DNA of 64,000 bases from Amphirosellinia nigrospora. Its lineage: Eukaryota; Ascomycota; Sordariomycetes; Xylariales; Xylariaceae. This document shows, one piece after another, positions 48,621-61,400 of this stretch (positions within the stretch are counted from its first letter, which is position 1; every line of letters begins with the position of its first letter). A program made the position numbers and the translations under genes. Where the stretch lies: assembly GCA_004123355.1 (NCBI GenBank), contig SCHM01000002.1, positions 6,111,569 to 6,175,568 of the forward strand. Direction: 5' to 3'. Below the pieces are notes generated by a model. The model was given only the letters and a program-made list of their open reading frames with translations. It was not told the DNA's origin and made no database searches.

Positions 48621-51600
48621 TTTTTTATATTTAATAAATTTTTTAATATAATATTTAATAAATTAGTTTAATATTATATAAAATCTATAAGTTTTAAAAG
48701 TTTTAAATATTAAATAAATAAAATTAATTATTTTTTAAAAGTTAATATATCGGTAATCCTTTTTTTTTGCGGTAATAAATAAGCTTTTTTAAACTTTTAA
48801 CTATTTATTATAAAAAGTTCTAAAAAAATTTAGCTTTATTTAATTTTTTTATTATTATTTATTTATATTTATAAATTAAATAAATAATAAAAAAAAACCT
48901 TTAATATTTTAAACGTTTAGCTTTATATAAAAGCTTATTTAATTAGTTTATTATTAAGCAAAGTTATTTTTTAATTTAATATATATTAGCTTAATATATA
49001 TTTTATATTTGTTTTAACTAACTAATTTTTTAGTTAATAATAGCTATATATATTATAGTATTAATTTTTTATATTTTTTATTTATTTATTTTATAATTTA
49101 AATCGGTTAAAAAATTATTCGATAAAATATCCTGCTTTTTTTAGCTTAATATTATATTAAAAATATAAATTATTTTAAAATAATCTTTATTTATTTTATA
49201 TATATATATATTTTAACTAAGTTTTTATAAGGTTATTTTTTGCTACGCTTAATAATAAAAAATAATAGTTCGATTATTTATTTTTTAAATCGGATATATT
49301 TTTTCGGCTAACTTTTTTTATTTATAATATTACTATCTATAATATTATTATTAATAATATTATAATTTTAATTATATATTTAAATAAAATTTTTTATTTT
49401 AAAATACTATTTTATTAATTATATTAAATTTTAAATAATAATAAATATATAACGTTTTTAAAGTTAAAAACGTTATTTATATTTTTAATACTTTTATAAA
49501 AAACTATATATAACGTATATAATATTCGAACTTTTTTTATAAACTAAACTATATAGTTTATATTTTTATAATTTAAAAATATAATATTAGTTTTTTTAAC
49601 TTTTAGGTTTTTAATTAATATATATTTAAATTTATTAATAAATACTATATATTATATACTTAATATATTTAAAAAAACTTTACTTAAAAAAGTTAAACTT
49701 TTAAAAACTCGGCCGTTATTTTTTTAGTTTAGCCCTTGCTTTAACTAGCTTTTTTATAATATATTTATTAATTATATTAATAATACTATATTAATAATAT
49801 AATATTAATTTTATATTTATATTTAAATGTAATAATTATTAACAATTATATTTATTATTATAATATATAAACTATATAGTTTATTTAAATATAAATATAT
49901 TTTAATTAATATTTTAATTTAAACTTTAATTAATAAAAAGTTTATAAAGTTATATAAACCGATTAAATATTATAAAAAATTTATATTTTTAAAAATTACC
50001 GTTAAAACTTTTTAATTTTTTTTTTTCTTTATATTTAATTATTATTATTAATATATATTTAAAAAAATAAAACTTTTTAATAAATATTATTTATAAAAAT
50101 TTTTTTTAAGCTTTTTATTAATATACGCTTAAATACTTATATAAATCGGCTAAAAATTAAAATATAATAATATATATATTTATATTTTAGTTATTTTAAT
50201 AATAATTAACTATTTTAAACGTTTTTTATATATATATTTTTTTTAAATAATATATTTTATTAAAATTATATAAAATTTATAACGTTTATATAAATTCTAG
50301 TTAAAAAAGCAATAAAAAAGTTTTATAAAACGGGCTAAAATTAAACAATTAATTTTTTATTAAATAAAATTTTAATTTATAGCTTTTATTAAAAAATAAG
50401 CTAACTTTTTTTTAAATTATATAATATTTTTTTTTTTAATTTTTTATTAAATTAAATATATATATTAATAATATTTATATTATTTAAAGTTTATTAAATT
50501 TAAATTTAAAGTTAATATATAAAAAAAACCTAATTTAAGCCGAAATTATAAACAAACTATATAATATATATAAAATATATTTTACGCTTTAAACTTTTTA
50601 ACGTTATTTAATAAACTAAGGTTTTATAAAAAATAAATATTATTTTATTTTATTAAAACTAAAATTAAATAATATTAAAATATTAAATTTAAAATATAAA
50701 AAATAAAAAATTTTATTAAAACTAAATATAAACTTATATTTATTATTATAATATAAAAAGCTTTTATTAAAATAAAAAAAAACTTAATATATATTATATA
50801 TAATTTTTTTTTATTTATAATAATAAAATATTAATTCTAGAAAAAAAACTTTTTTAATTAAAAAATTTATATAGTTTTACGGTTTATAAATATTTTACTA
50901 GTTAGTTTAATAATATTAACTTATTTTTAATTTAATTATATTATAAAATATTATATTTATAATAAAAAAATAAATAAAAATTATATAATATTATTAAATA
51001 TTAAATTAATAAAAAAAAAAAATTATATTTAAAATACTTAATATAAGCCGAAATATATTTTATTTATATATTCGTTAAAATATAATACTAAGTTTTAGCT
51101 AAAATAAACTAAAAACTATTTATTTTAATCGATAGTTTAATATAATAGCTTACTAAAAAAACTTTAGTTATTTGAAAAAAAAAATTTTTTATATTTAAAA
51201 TAAACTTTATATAAAGTTTTAATAATTATTTTAAACTTTAAAAGTTTAAGTTCGAAATTTATATTTATATAATATATATTTTTATTATATTATATTTTAT
51301 AATATAATAAATCTATTAATATATTTTTAATTATATTATAAAGTTATTTTTAAATAATAAATTAATTTAAATTTTATTTATAGTTTATATGTAGCAACTA
51401 TAAATTAAAAACCGTTTTATAAATATTAATATAGTATTATTTCGCTAATATTACTAAACTTATTATAACGTTTTAATACTTAAATTTTAAGCAGCTAATT
51501 ATATATTTATAAAAAAACCGGCTTATAAATTTTTATATTTAAAGTAATAATAAAAACAACCGTAAAATAAAATAATAATAATACTACGTTTAATATAAAA

Positions 51601-54600
51601 TTAATAATTACTAAATTATAAGTTTTTATTAATTTTTATTTAATATTTATATATATTTAGCTAATAAAATAAAGCTTATTTAATAAACTTATTAAAACTA
51701 AACTATTTAATTATTAATAACTATTAAATTAAATAGCGGTTTATATTATATATAGCTTAATAATTAAAAAAAAAATTTATTAATTTGTTTATATTTAAAA
51801 TATTTATAAAATTAAATACTAATTAAATAAAAGCTATATAATATATAAAAATATTATTTAGCTATAATTAAACTTAAAAAAAAAAAATATTATCGATAAC
51901 TAAGCTATTTATATTAATATTAATCTTTAGCTTTATAACGCTTTTAATTAAATAAAAATACTTTTATTTTAATTTAACTTTAAAAGTTTTCTAAGCTTTT
52001 TTATATAATATATTTATAATAAATAGTTTATTTGTAATTTTTATTAATAATTTAAATAAATAATAAGCGCTTATATTTATAATTTTATATTATTTTATAA
52101 TATATTTAATAAAATATATTAAAAAAAAAGCTAATTATTATTAATATATAACGTTTTATTTTAAAAAAAGTTAATATAATATAATAATATTTAAAAGCTA
52201 ATATTATAATATTTAAATATAATAATAAATAAATAACGTTTAGGCTAAAATAGCCCTAATAAATATAATAACTTTTTTTTATAAACTTTTAATATAATAG
52301 CGATAAAATAATAACTAGATTAAAAGCTATAACTAATATAAAATATTTTTAACGTTATTTTATTATTAAAATATATAAAATAATAGCAATACTAGGTTAA
52401 TTAGCTTAATTAATATATTTAATCTATTATATCCTTTTAATTTTTTAATTATAAAATAAATAAGCTATTTTTTAACTAAACACTAATAAATCTACTTAAA
52501 CAACTATAATAGCTTAATACTTTTTTTTTTTACGTAAAAAAAGCTTTTTTTATACGTACCGCGTAATATCTACGCGTATATAAAGCTATATACTATATAG
52601 CTACTAAATATTAGTAATTATACGAATTAATTATATTTAAATAGTTAATATATCGATTTATTAATTAAAAACCTATAAAATCTTTTTTAGCTAATAAAAA
52701 GCCTATAAAATTAATTTAAAAATAGCTTTTATTTTTTAAGCTACGCTTTTTTTTTTATTTAAATAATTTATATTATAAATTCTTATTTAGGAAAAAAATT
52801 AAAAAATATAAATAAATTAAACAATTCTATTTTATACTATAAATAAAAAACAACTTTTTTTTATTTTAAAATATATAAAACTTTTTTATTAATTTAATTT
52901 ATATCCTCGCTTTATTATTTAATTAATTATTTAAATATTATTAATTATTATTTTTTATTTTATTTTATATTTTTATCGTAATATTATTTTTTATATATTT
53001 ATTTTGCTTTTGCCTATATATTATATATTTAGTTCGGCGTATAGTTTTTATTTATAGCCGTATTATTTACTACGCTTTCGCTATATTTTTATTCTTTTTA
53101 TATTATAATATTTAAATAATAATATAAAAATAGCCGCTTAATATTATACGCAAGTTTTTAAGCTTATTTATATTATTATAAATTAATAGTATTTTTAATA
53201 TAATAAGTTTTTATCCGCTAACTTTTTTTATATAATCGAAATTAAATATTCTACGCTTTAATAAATATAAAATATTATTTTAATTAAGCTTTTTAATATA
53301 TATAACTTTTTTTATATTTTAATTAATTAATATATTAATTTATAAAAACGTTAATATTATAATTATATAACTTTTTAAATGTTAAAAAAAAAATGTATTA
53401 AATAGCAATTATAATAAATTAATTATTTTATATTATTACGTTTATAAAATTAATAGTTATTTATATTTAAATAAATATTTTATAATTATATAACGTTAAT
53501 ATTATATACTATAATATATATATTTTATTAAATATTAGCTTAAAACTTAACGTAATAATAATTTTAGCTCGGTTTTATAACTTTGTTTATTAGTATTAAA
53601 ATATATTAAATATATAATAAGCTTTAATATTTAGCTGTTTTTTATAGCTATATAAAATAACTAAATAGTTTTTTAATAAATATATAATAATATTTAAATA
53701 ATAATAAATATATCGGCGATTTAATATAGCTAATAAAAATAAACATTAATAATAATATTATAAACTAGTTTATAAAAAATATATTTAATATAATAAACTA
53801 ATAAGTTTAAACTATAATAAAAACTATTAGTATAGTTTTTATTTTAATAATAATTATATAAACATATATATTTTAAGCTTTAGCTTTAGCGCTTTTATAG
53901 TATAATAATTATATTTTTACCGAACTAGCGAAATATAATTATAAATAAATATTATTATTTATTTTATTATATAATAATATAAATTTGCCTTAATTAATAG
54001 TTTTTAGTAAAAAATAACTAGATTATTATTATATTTAAAATATTTATATAAAATTATTTATTTATATAAATAAACTTTTAACTATTAAATAATATAATAT
54101 TTATTATTTTTATATTATTATTTTTATAATAATATATATAGCGTAAAATAATAACTAAATATATTATTTAATTATTATAAACTAACTAATAATTTTAAAT
54201 AATTATAATATTTTTATATAATAATAAACTATTAATAAATAAATATATTAAAAAATTTAAGTTTAAGCTATAATTATGCTTATATATTTTTATTATTATA
54301 AGCTTATAAAAACTAATTATTTTAGTTTAAAAACTTTATAATAATTATTTATTAGTAATTTATTTTTTAGATTTTTATTAATAAATCCTAGCGCTTTTAG
54401 CTTTTTTAAATTTTTTAAATCGGTTATATTATATTAAAAACTAAATTAAACGCTATTTATATTTATAGCTATATTATTTAATAATATTAAAGTTATTAAT
54501 TTTTATAAACTATTTAACGTAGCTAAAAAATATAACAAACGTAAAAAAAAATCGTTTAAAATAAATAAATTAAAAATTTAATCTATAAATAAAAATAAAA

Positions 54601-55659
54601 AATATTAATTAGCTAACGAAATATTTAATCGTTTTAATATTATTTTAAATAACTAAAATAAACCTAGTAAAAATATTTTATAGAACTTTTGCTTAATAAG
54701 CCGTAGAATAAACAAATATAATATTAAACTTTTTAAAAATATATAAAATAATAAATAAAAAAGCAAAAATTTATAACTTTTAAAATTTAATAGCAATAAT
54801 TTTTATATTTTTTACTATTAGCGTATATATTTATATAATTATATTAAGTTTATAAATAATCGCTAGTTTTTTTTAATAATTTTTTAATAATTCGGAAAAC
54901 AATTTAAATTATTTTTTTATTATTATAAAAAATAATAGTTTATAATTAATTTAGCAAATAATTAATTTTTTAATAAATATATAAATAAAGCTAAAATATT
55001 AGTTTTAATAATATTACGCTTTTTTAATAATAAGCTAAATAAAAGCATAATAATTATTATTTTTGTTTATTTTTATTATAATCGTTAATTAAAAATATTT
55101 TTTAATTTTTATATATTATTTAGTTTAGCTCGTTAAATTTTTTACGGCTAAAAAAACTAAAATAATACTAAATATATAAAAATAAAAAGCAAAAAAATTA
55201 TTAAACGTATTATTATTATTAAGCTTATAATAAACTAAAGCATTAATATTATTACTATTTATTAAAAGTATTAACGTAATAATATTTAGTATATATAATT
55301 AATTTATAATAAAGCGGTCGAAAAAAAATTAATATAATATACGTTATTTTTTTTAACGATATAATAAATTATTTAAAATAAAAAATCGCTTATAAAATAA
55401 CTAAAATTAAATAAGCTAAAATATAGTTTAATAAAAATAATTATTAATAATTCCGAATAATAATATAAAATAAAAATCGTAAAAATTATTAATATTAATA
55501 ATTTTAAACAATAATATAAAAAAAAAATTATAAAATTTATTATAAATTAAACGCGATATATAAAGTTAGCATAATTATATAAAATATAAAATAAAAAACA
55601 ATAAAAAGCATTAATAATTAATTTTTAAACTAATAAAAAAGCTAAAAATTTTATGCTTT

Positions 55660-56480
55660 TTTAAAGTTATGCTTTTATATACCTTTATATTAGCAAAAAT
55701 CTTATTTGGATTTTTTTTACGAAGTTTTTTTAATTAATTTACTAAATATACAACAAAAATATAATTATAAAATATTTAAAAACGAATAAATTAAATTTAA
55801 TAAAACTATAAAAAGTTATTTAATTTTTAAATTATAATAATAAATAATATATTAAATAATATTAAAAATAAAAAAATATATAATTTTAAATAAATAAACT
55901 AATAATACTATCGATAAAAAATATTAATTAATAACTATTAAACGTAAAACTATATATTAAATAAATACCTAAGATTTTTTAAAATATTAAAAATAATAAA
56001 AATAACTTTATAGCTTATAAGCTAAAATTATTTTATTTATAAAATATAATATATATTCTTTATTAATTTACCGGAGCTTTATAAATATTAAAAAAATAAG
56101 CTAGTATATTTAGCTTAGAAATTAATAGCTATATAAAAAAAATAATATTTATATTATTAAGCAAATCTTTATATATAAAATCCTTATAAAAACAAGAATA
56201 TTTAATACGTTAATAAAGTTATACTAATAAAAACAATTCGTAAATAATTAAATCGGTATATTTAAACCTACTAGGAAATTTATAAAAATAATATTTTTAA
56301 TAAATAAAAGAAATTTTAAGTTAAAACTTATTAATTTAATAAATATTTATAATTAAAAATATATATATTATATACGTTATAATACCGTTTATTAATTATA
56401 ATAGCTTTTATTTTATACCTTGGCAACCTTTTAATAACCTTTTTTCCTTAAAAACTAAAACTATTCGTTTATTTTATTAT
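55660..56480. other. Less-mutated patch inside the AT-rich block
   Basis: Scattered CA, TG, CC and GG words survive here (for example about 55681-55710 and 56410-56450) more often than in the flanks. No gene is seen. Confidence 0.35.
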
Positions 56481-56512
56481 TATTATTATTATTATTGTTA
56501 TTATTATTATTA
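56474..56512. repeat. (ATT)n microsatellite
   Basis: About a dozen ATT units with one GTT interruption. Confidence 0.8.
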
Positions 56513-57325
56513 TAATTAAAATTTAGTGTTTTAAGGGCAATATAATATTTAATATTTATTTAGTAAGTATTTATTAAATATAATATATTTAGGATAAAAT
56601 TATTTATTATTTTATAAAAAACATTTTTAAAAAAACTAAAATACTTTTAATAGCCCGAAGGTTTTTTTTTTACTATTTAATAATAATAACGTTAATTTTA
56701 GCAGTAGTAATAAAACGTTTAAAAACGAAAAGCTTACGTTTTTATAGCTTTATAATAGCTTTAGTATTAGCGGCGGTTATTTTTTTAGCAAATATTATTA
56801 ACCGATTTTTTTTAGTTTATAAAGCTTAGCGTATTAATAGCTAATTTGCTTTAATAGCTTATTTAGCTATTAGTTTGCTAGCGTTTAATAAAAAAATATA
56901 TATTTTATTTATTTATATTAGTTAATTTTATTATTTTAATAAAAAAATAAACAAGCTTAATATTTTATATTTTAAAAAAGCTAATAAGCTATATTTATTT
57001 TATATTAATTATATTATAGCTATTTAGCAAAATAATATAAATTATTAATTTTATAATAGCTTTTATTAAAGCTTTTATATTATAAATATTTAACGCTTAT
57101 TATTAATAAATAATTAGTTATAATAATTTAATAATAAGCTAAATATTAAGCGTAAAAACGTATAGCTATTTAATATATTTATTAGTAATATTTTTGTAAA
57201 TAATATAAAATTTTTAGCTTATTTAAATATATTATTTAAGCAATAGTAATAAAAAATAAAATAACTAGTAAAAAATTAGCTGTAAGGTTATTTATAGCTA
57301 GCTAATAATTATTTATAATATAATA

Positions 57326-57386
57326 GTAATAATAATAATAATAATAATAATATAATAATAATAATAGTAATAGTAATAATAATAGC
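57326..57386. repeat. (AAT)n microsatellite
   Basis: AAT array with a few AGT variants, followed by AGCGGCAGT near 57383-57391. Confidence 0.85.
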
Positions 57387-57587
57387 GGCAGTAATAATAT
57401 ATAGAATATTTAATATATTTATTAATTAAATATTTTTTTAAACTATTATAGCCGGAGATTTATTAATATACTTTAAAAAAAGTATTTATAAATTATTAAA
57501 AAAACTATATTATTAATAACCCTCCGATTAATTATAAATATATATATAAAAAATAAAAGAACTTATAAAAGCGGAAATAATAAAAAT

Positions 57588-57609
57588 AAAAAAAAAAAAA
57601 AAAAAAAAA
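57588..57609. repeat. 22-base A run
   Basis: Longest uninterrupted A tract seen in the window. Confidence 0.8.
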
Positions 57610-58139
57610 GAAAAAAGGACTATTTTTAAAATTTTATAAAATATATTTCTTTATATACTACGCGCGGCTATTTATATATTTAAATATTTAGCTTTAAGCT
57701 TTTAATTTTTTTAACCTTTTAATTATTTATTAACTATTAAGCTATATATTTACGTGCTTTAAGTATAATTTATTATTTACGGACTAATATTTATAATATT
57801 TAAAGCTGCTTTTTTATACTTTAAAAATAAAACATTTAAAAAAAAATATTTTATTAAATAATAAAGTTATATATAGCTAATAGGTTTAATAAATAAAAAT
57901 TAAATATATAAAAACTTATAACTTTTTTAAATAATAAAAAAACCTAGGTTTAAAAATTAATAATATTAAGCTTTTATTACTATATTTTATTTATTAAAAA
58001 TTTATTAATAATTATATTTTATTTTAAAGCTTAACTATTTAATATATAATATTTCGGATATTTTATTTTTAAGTAGTTTAAACAAATAAATTAAAAAAGC
58101 TAAAAAAATTAAATTAATAGCTAATAATTCTTTTTTTAT

Positions 58140-58460
58140 AAAGTTACGCTTTATATACTTAAAAAGACAAAGCTTTAGTATATATAGTATATTGTATATA
58201 AAATCTATAAATAAAGTAGGAAAGAAAAAAGTTTAAATCTATAATATAAGTAGCTGTTTAAATATTTACGTAGGGTAGCTATATTTATTGCTAGTGCTTG
58301 CTTTTATTTATTATAACTGTATTTATTACGAATAGTAGTTATTGCAAATAGAGATTATAAGTACTATAGCTAATAGTAGGGTATAGCTATTAAAGCCTAT
58401 AGATCTATAATTATTTTCCTTTCGAAAAAAAAATAACTTAACTAGGGTCGAAGTTATAAC
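58140..58460. other. Least AT-rich patch of the AT-rich block
   Basis: Reads such as AGTAGGAAAGAAAAAAG, TTGCTAGTGCTTGC and TAGGGTCGAAG keep TG, GG and CA words that are absent around it. It may be a younger insertion or single-copy DNA between mutated repeats. No coding frame is recognised. Confidence 0.45.
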
Positions 58461-61400
58461 TATTTTAGCGAAAAAAAAAATCGCTTCGGGTTTTTATTAA
58501 TATAACTTTTTATAAAGCTTTTATACTATTAAATTATTATATTAGCTTTTTTATATATTGTTTAAAGTTTTTTTGCTTAATATAATATTTAAATATATAT
58601 AATATTTATATATTTTTTTTATTTTATGCGTTTTTTTTTACGTTATTTTTTTTTTTATATTATAGTTTATTATTATTTAAATATAGTTTATTAAATTTAT
58701 TTTTTTATGCTATTTTTAGCTATATTTATAATTTTATTAAAAGTTTGGCTAAATTAAGGTTTATATTATAAAATTTTTTAATATTTTTATATTATTTTTA
58801 AAATTTTTATTAAATATTATATATTATTAAGGTTTTAATTTTTTAATTTATTTAATATTATAATTTTTAATAATAAAATTAAAATATTTGTACTTTTTCG
58901 ATAATAAATTTTTTTTATTTTTAAGTTTTATTATTTTTTTTTAAATTTTTGCTTTTTAATTTAATAATAAATTATTTAAATATTTTACAATTAATCTATA
59001 TAATAATAGTTTAATATTTTTTAAGTTATAAAAATATTTAATATAAAAATATTTTTATTTTTTTATATATTTTAAACTTTTATTATATTATAAAAAAGTT
59101 TAGCTTGTCCGATAAATAATTTATTTTTTAAAACTATTTTTTTTTTAAAATTAATATATAGTTTTTTATATTAAAATTAAGTTTATATTAATTTTTATTA
59201 GTTTAGTTAGTTATACGTTTTTAAATATATTATAAGTTTTTTTTAGCTAATTTAATAAACTATACTATTTTTTTTATTTTTTTTATATATTTGTTCGAAT
59301 GTTTTTTTTTTTTTAAAAAGCTTTTATAGCTTTATATTTACGGTTTAATTTTTTTAATTAAAATTAAATAATATTAAAAAACTTATTTTTATTTCGTAAA
59401 ATAATAGTTTTATTAAAATATAAAAAATTAAAACTTATATATAATTATAATAAATATATATTTAAACTAGTTATTTTAATAGTTTATATATAGTTATAAT
59501 TTTTAATTAATATATTTATTTATAATTTTTATTTATTTTATAGTTTTATAGTATTTTATAATAATTAATATATATTTTATATTTATTAGCTTATATAGCT
59601 TATTTATAAAAGCAAAAATAAACTAAAGTTTTTAGTTTAAAATTATAGTTATAAATATTCAAAAATTTAAAAAAGTCTTTTATAATATATTTTAATAGCG
59701 TTTTTTATAATTATTTCTATAGTATAAAATATAGTTTAAGCTTATTTATTTAAATAGTTTATTATAATTAGTATATTATTATATCTATATTTATTTTTAA
59801 ATATTTATTTAAAATTAATAACAAAATAGCGTTATATATATTTAAATATTAAAAAAAATATAAATTTATTAAAAGTTTTATTTTTAAATACTTTAATAAA
59901 TCTATTTTATATAGTTTATTATATAATAATTATAATTTTTATTTAACTTTAGCTACTAATAATATTTAATAATAAGTTTATATATTTTATTTTTATTAAA
60001 ATATATAGTAAATATTTTATAATATATTTTTTAATAAAATGTATTTATAAATATAAAAATTAAAAATAATTAAACATCCGTAAAAAATAATTAATCTGTT
60101 TTTTAATTTTTATAAGTTTTTTAGCTTATTATTTTTTATTTATTAATAATAAATTTTTATATTTATATTTTTATAGTTTTTTTTAAAAATTCGCTTAATT
60201 AATTATAATTTTATAAAAATACTTAGTTTATCGTATATTTCGATAAAACTTATTTAGTATAATTTTATTTATATAAAAATTAATTATATTATATTATTTA
60301 TTAATTAAAATATTATAAAATAACGTTATGTTTTTTTTTAGCTTTTTATATCGTTAGGTTTTTTATTTTTATAATAAAACGTTAACTAATATATTATTTT
60401 TATTAAAATAATATAATATTAAAAAGTTATATTTTAAAAAAAAGTTAATTTATTTAGTTTATTTTAAATTAAAATATTATTTTTCGCTAAAAAATTTTAA
60501 TATTTAATTATTAATAAATACTAAAAAAAGCTTATTACGGCTGCTAATTAATTTAGGTTTTTATTTTTTAAAATATAGCGTAATTATTAATAATTTTTTA
60601 TTATAAATATTATAATTTAATTTAACGTTATAAAATATTTTTAAAAAATATATTATAAAATATTAAGTTTATTATATAATTATAATAATATATTAAAACT
60701 AATATTATTAAATAAATTAGTTTTAACTTTTATTAATAAGTTATAATTAAAATATTTTAATAAAAAAAATTTATTAAAGCTTTTTTAAACTAATAAAATA
60801 ATTTTTTATATTTTTTAATTTATTTAAAAAGTATGTTTTTTTATATTAATCGGTTTAAAAGCGCTATAATATAACTTTAAATATTAATAAAGTTTTAATA
60901 AAAGTTATAAAATCTAAAAAAATTATATATTTTAACTAATATAAAATTTTTTATTTTAATATAGTATTAATTTTAGCAAAATTTATTTAAATTTTTTTAA
61001 TATTAATAATATAGTTTAAAAATTTATTTTAATAATATAAAATTTAGATTTTTTAAATTAATTTATAATTTAGCTTAAATTAATTATTTTAATATATAAT
61101 ATATAAATAATATATTTTTTATTATTTTTAAATAAATAATAATATTATTTATATAAATATTATAAAATTATTTAAAAAATTAAATAATATATTATTAATA
61201 TTTATTAAAATGTTAAAAGTTTATTAATAAAATAAATAATATTAATAATTAATATATATATATTTTATATAAAACATATATAATTTTTATTTTTAAATAT
61301 ATAAATATATTAAATATTTATTATATATTAAATCGGGTAAAAATTTTCGCTTTAATAATATAAGCTAAGGTTTTTTTAATAAAAAAAAATAAATACTAGT

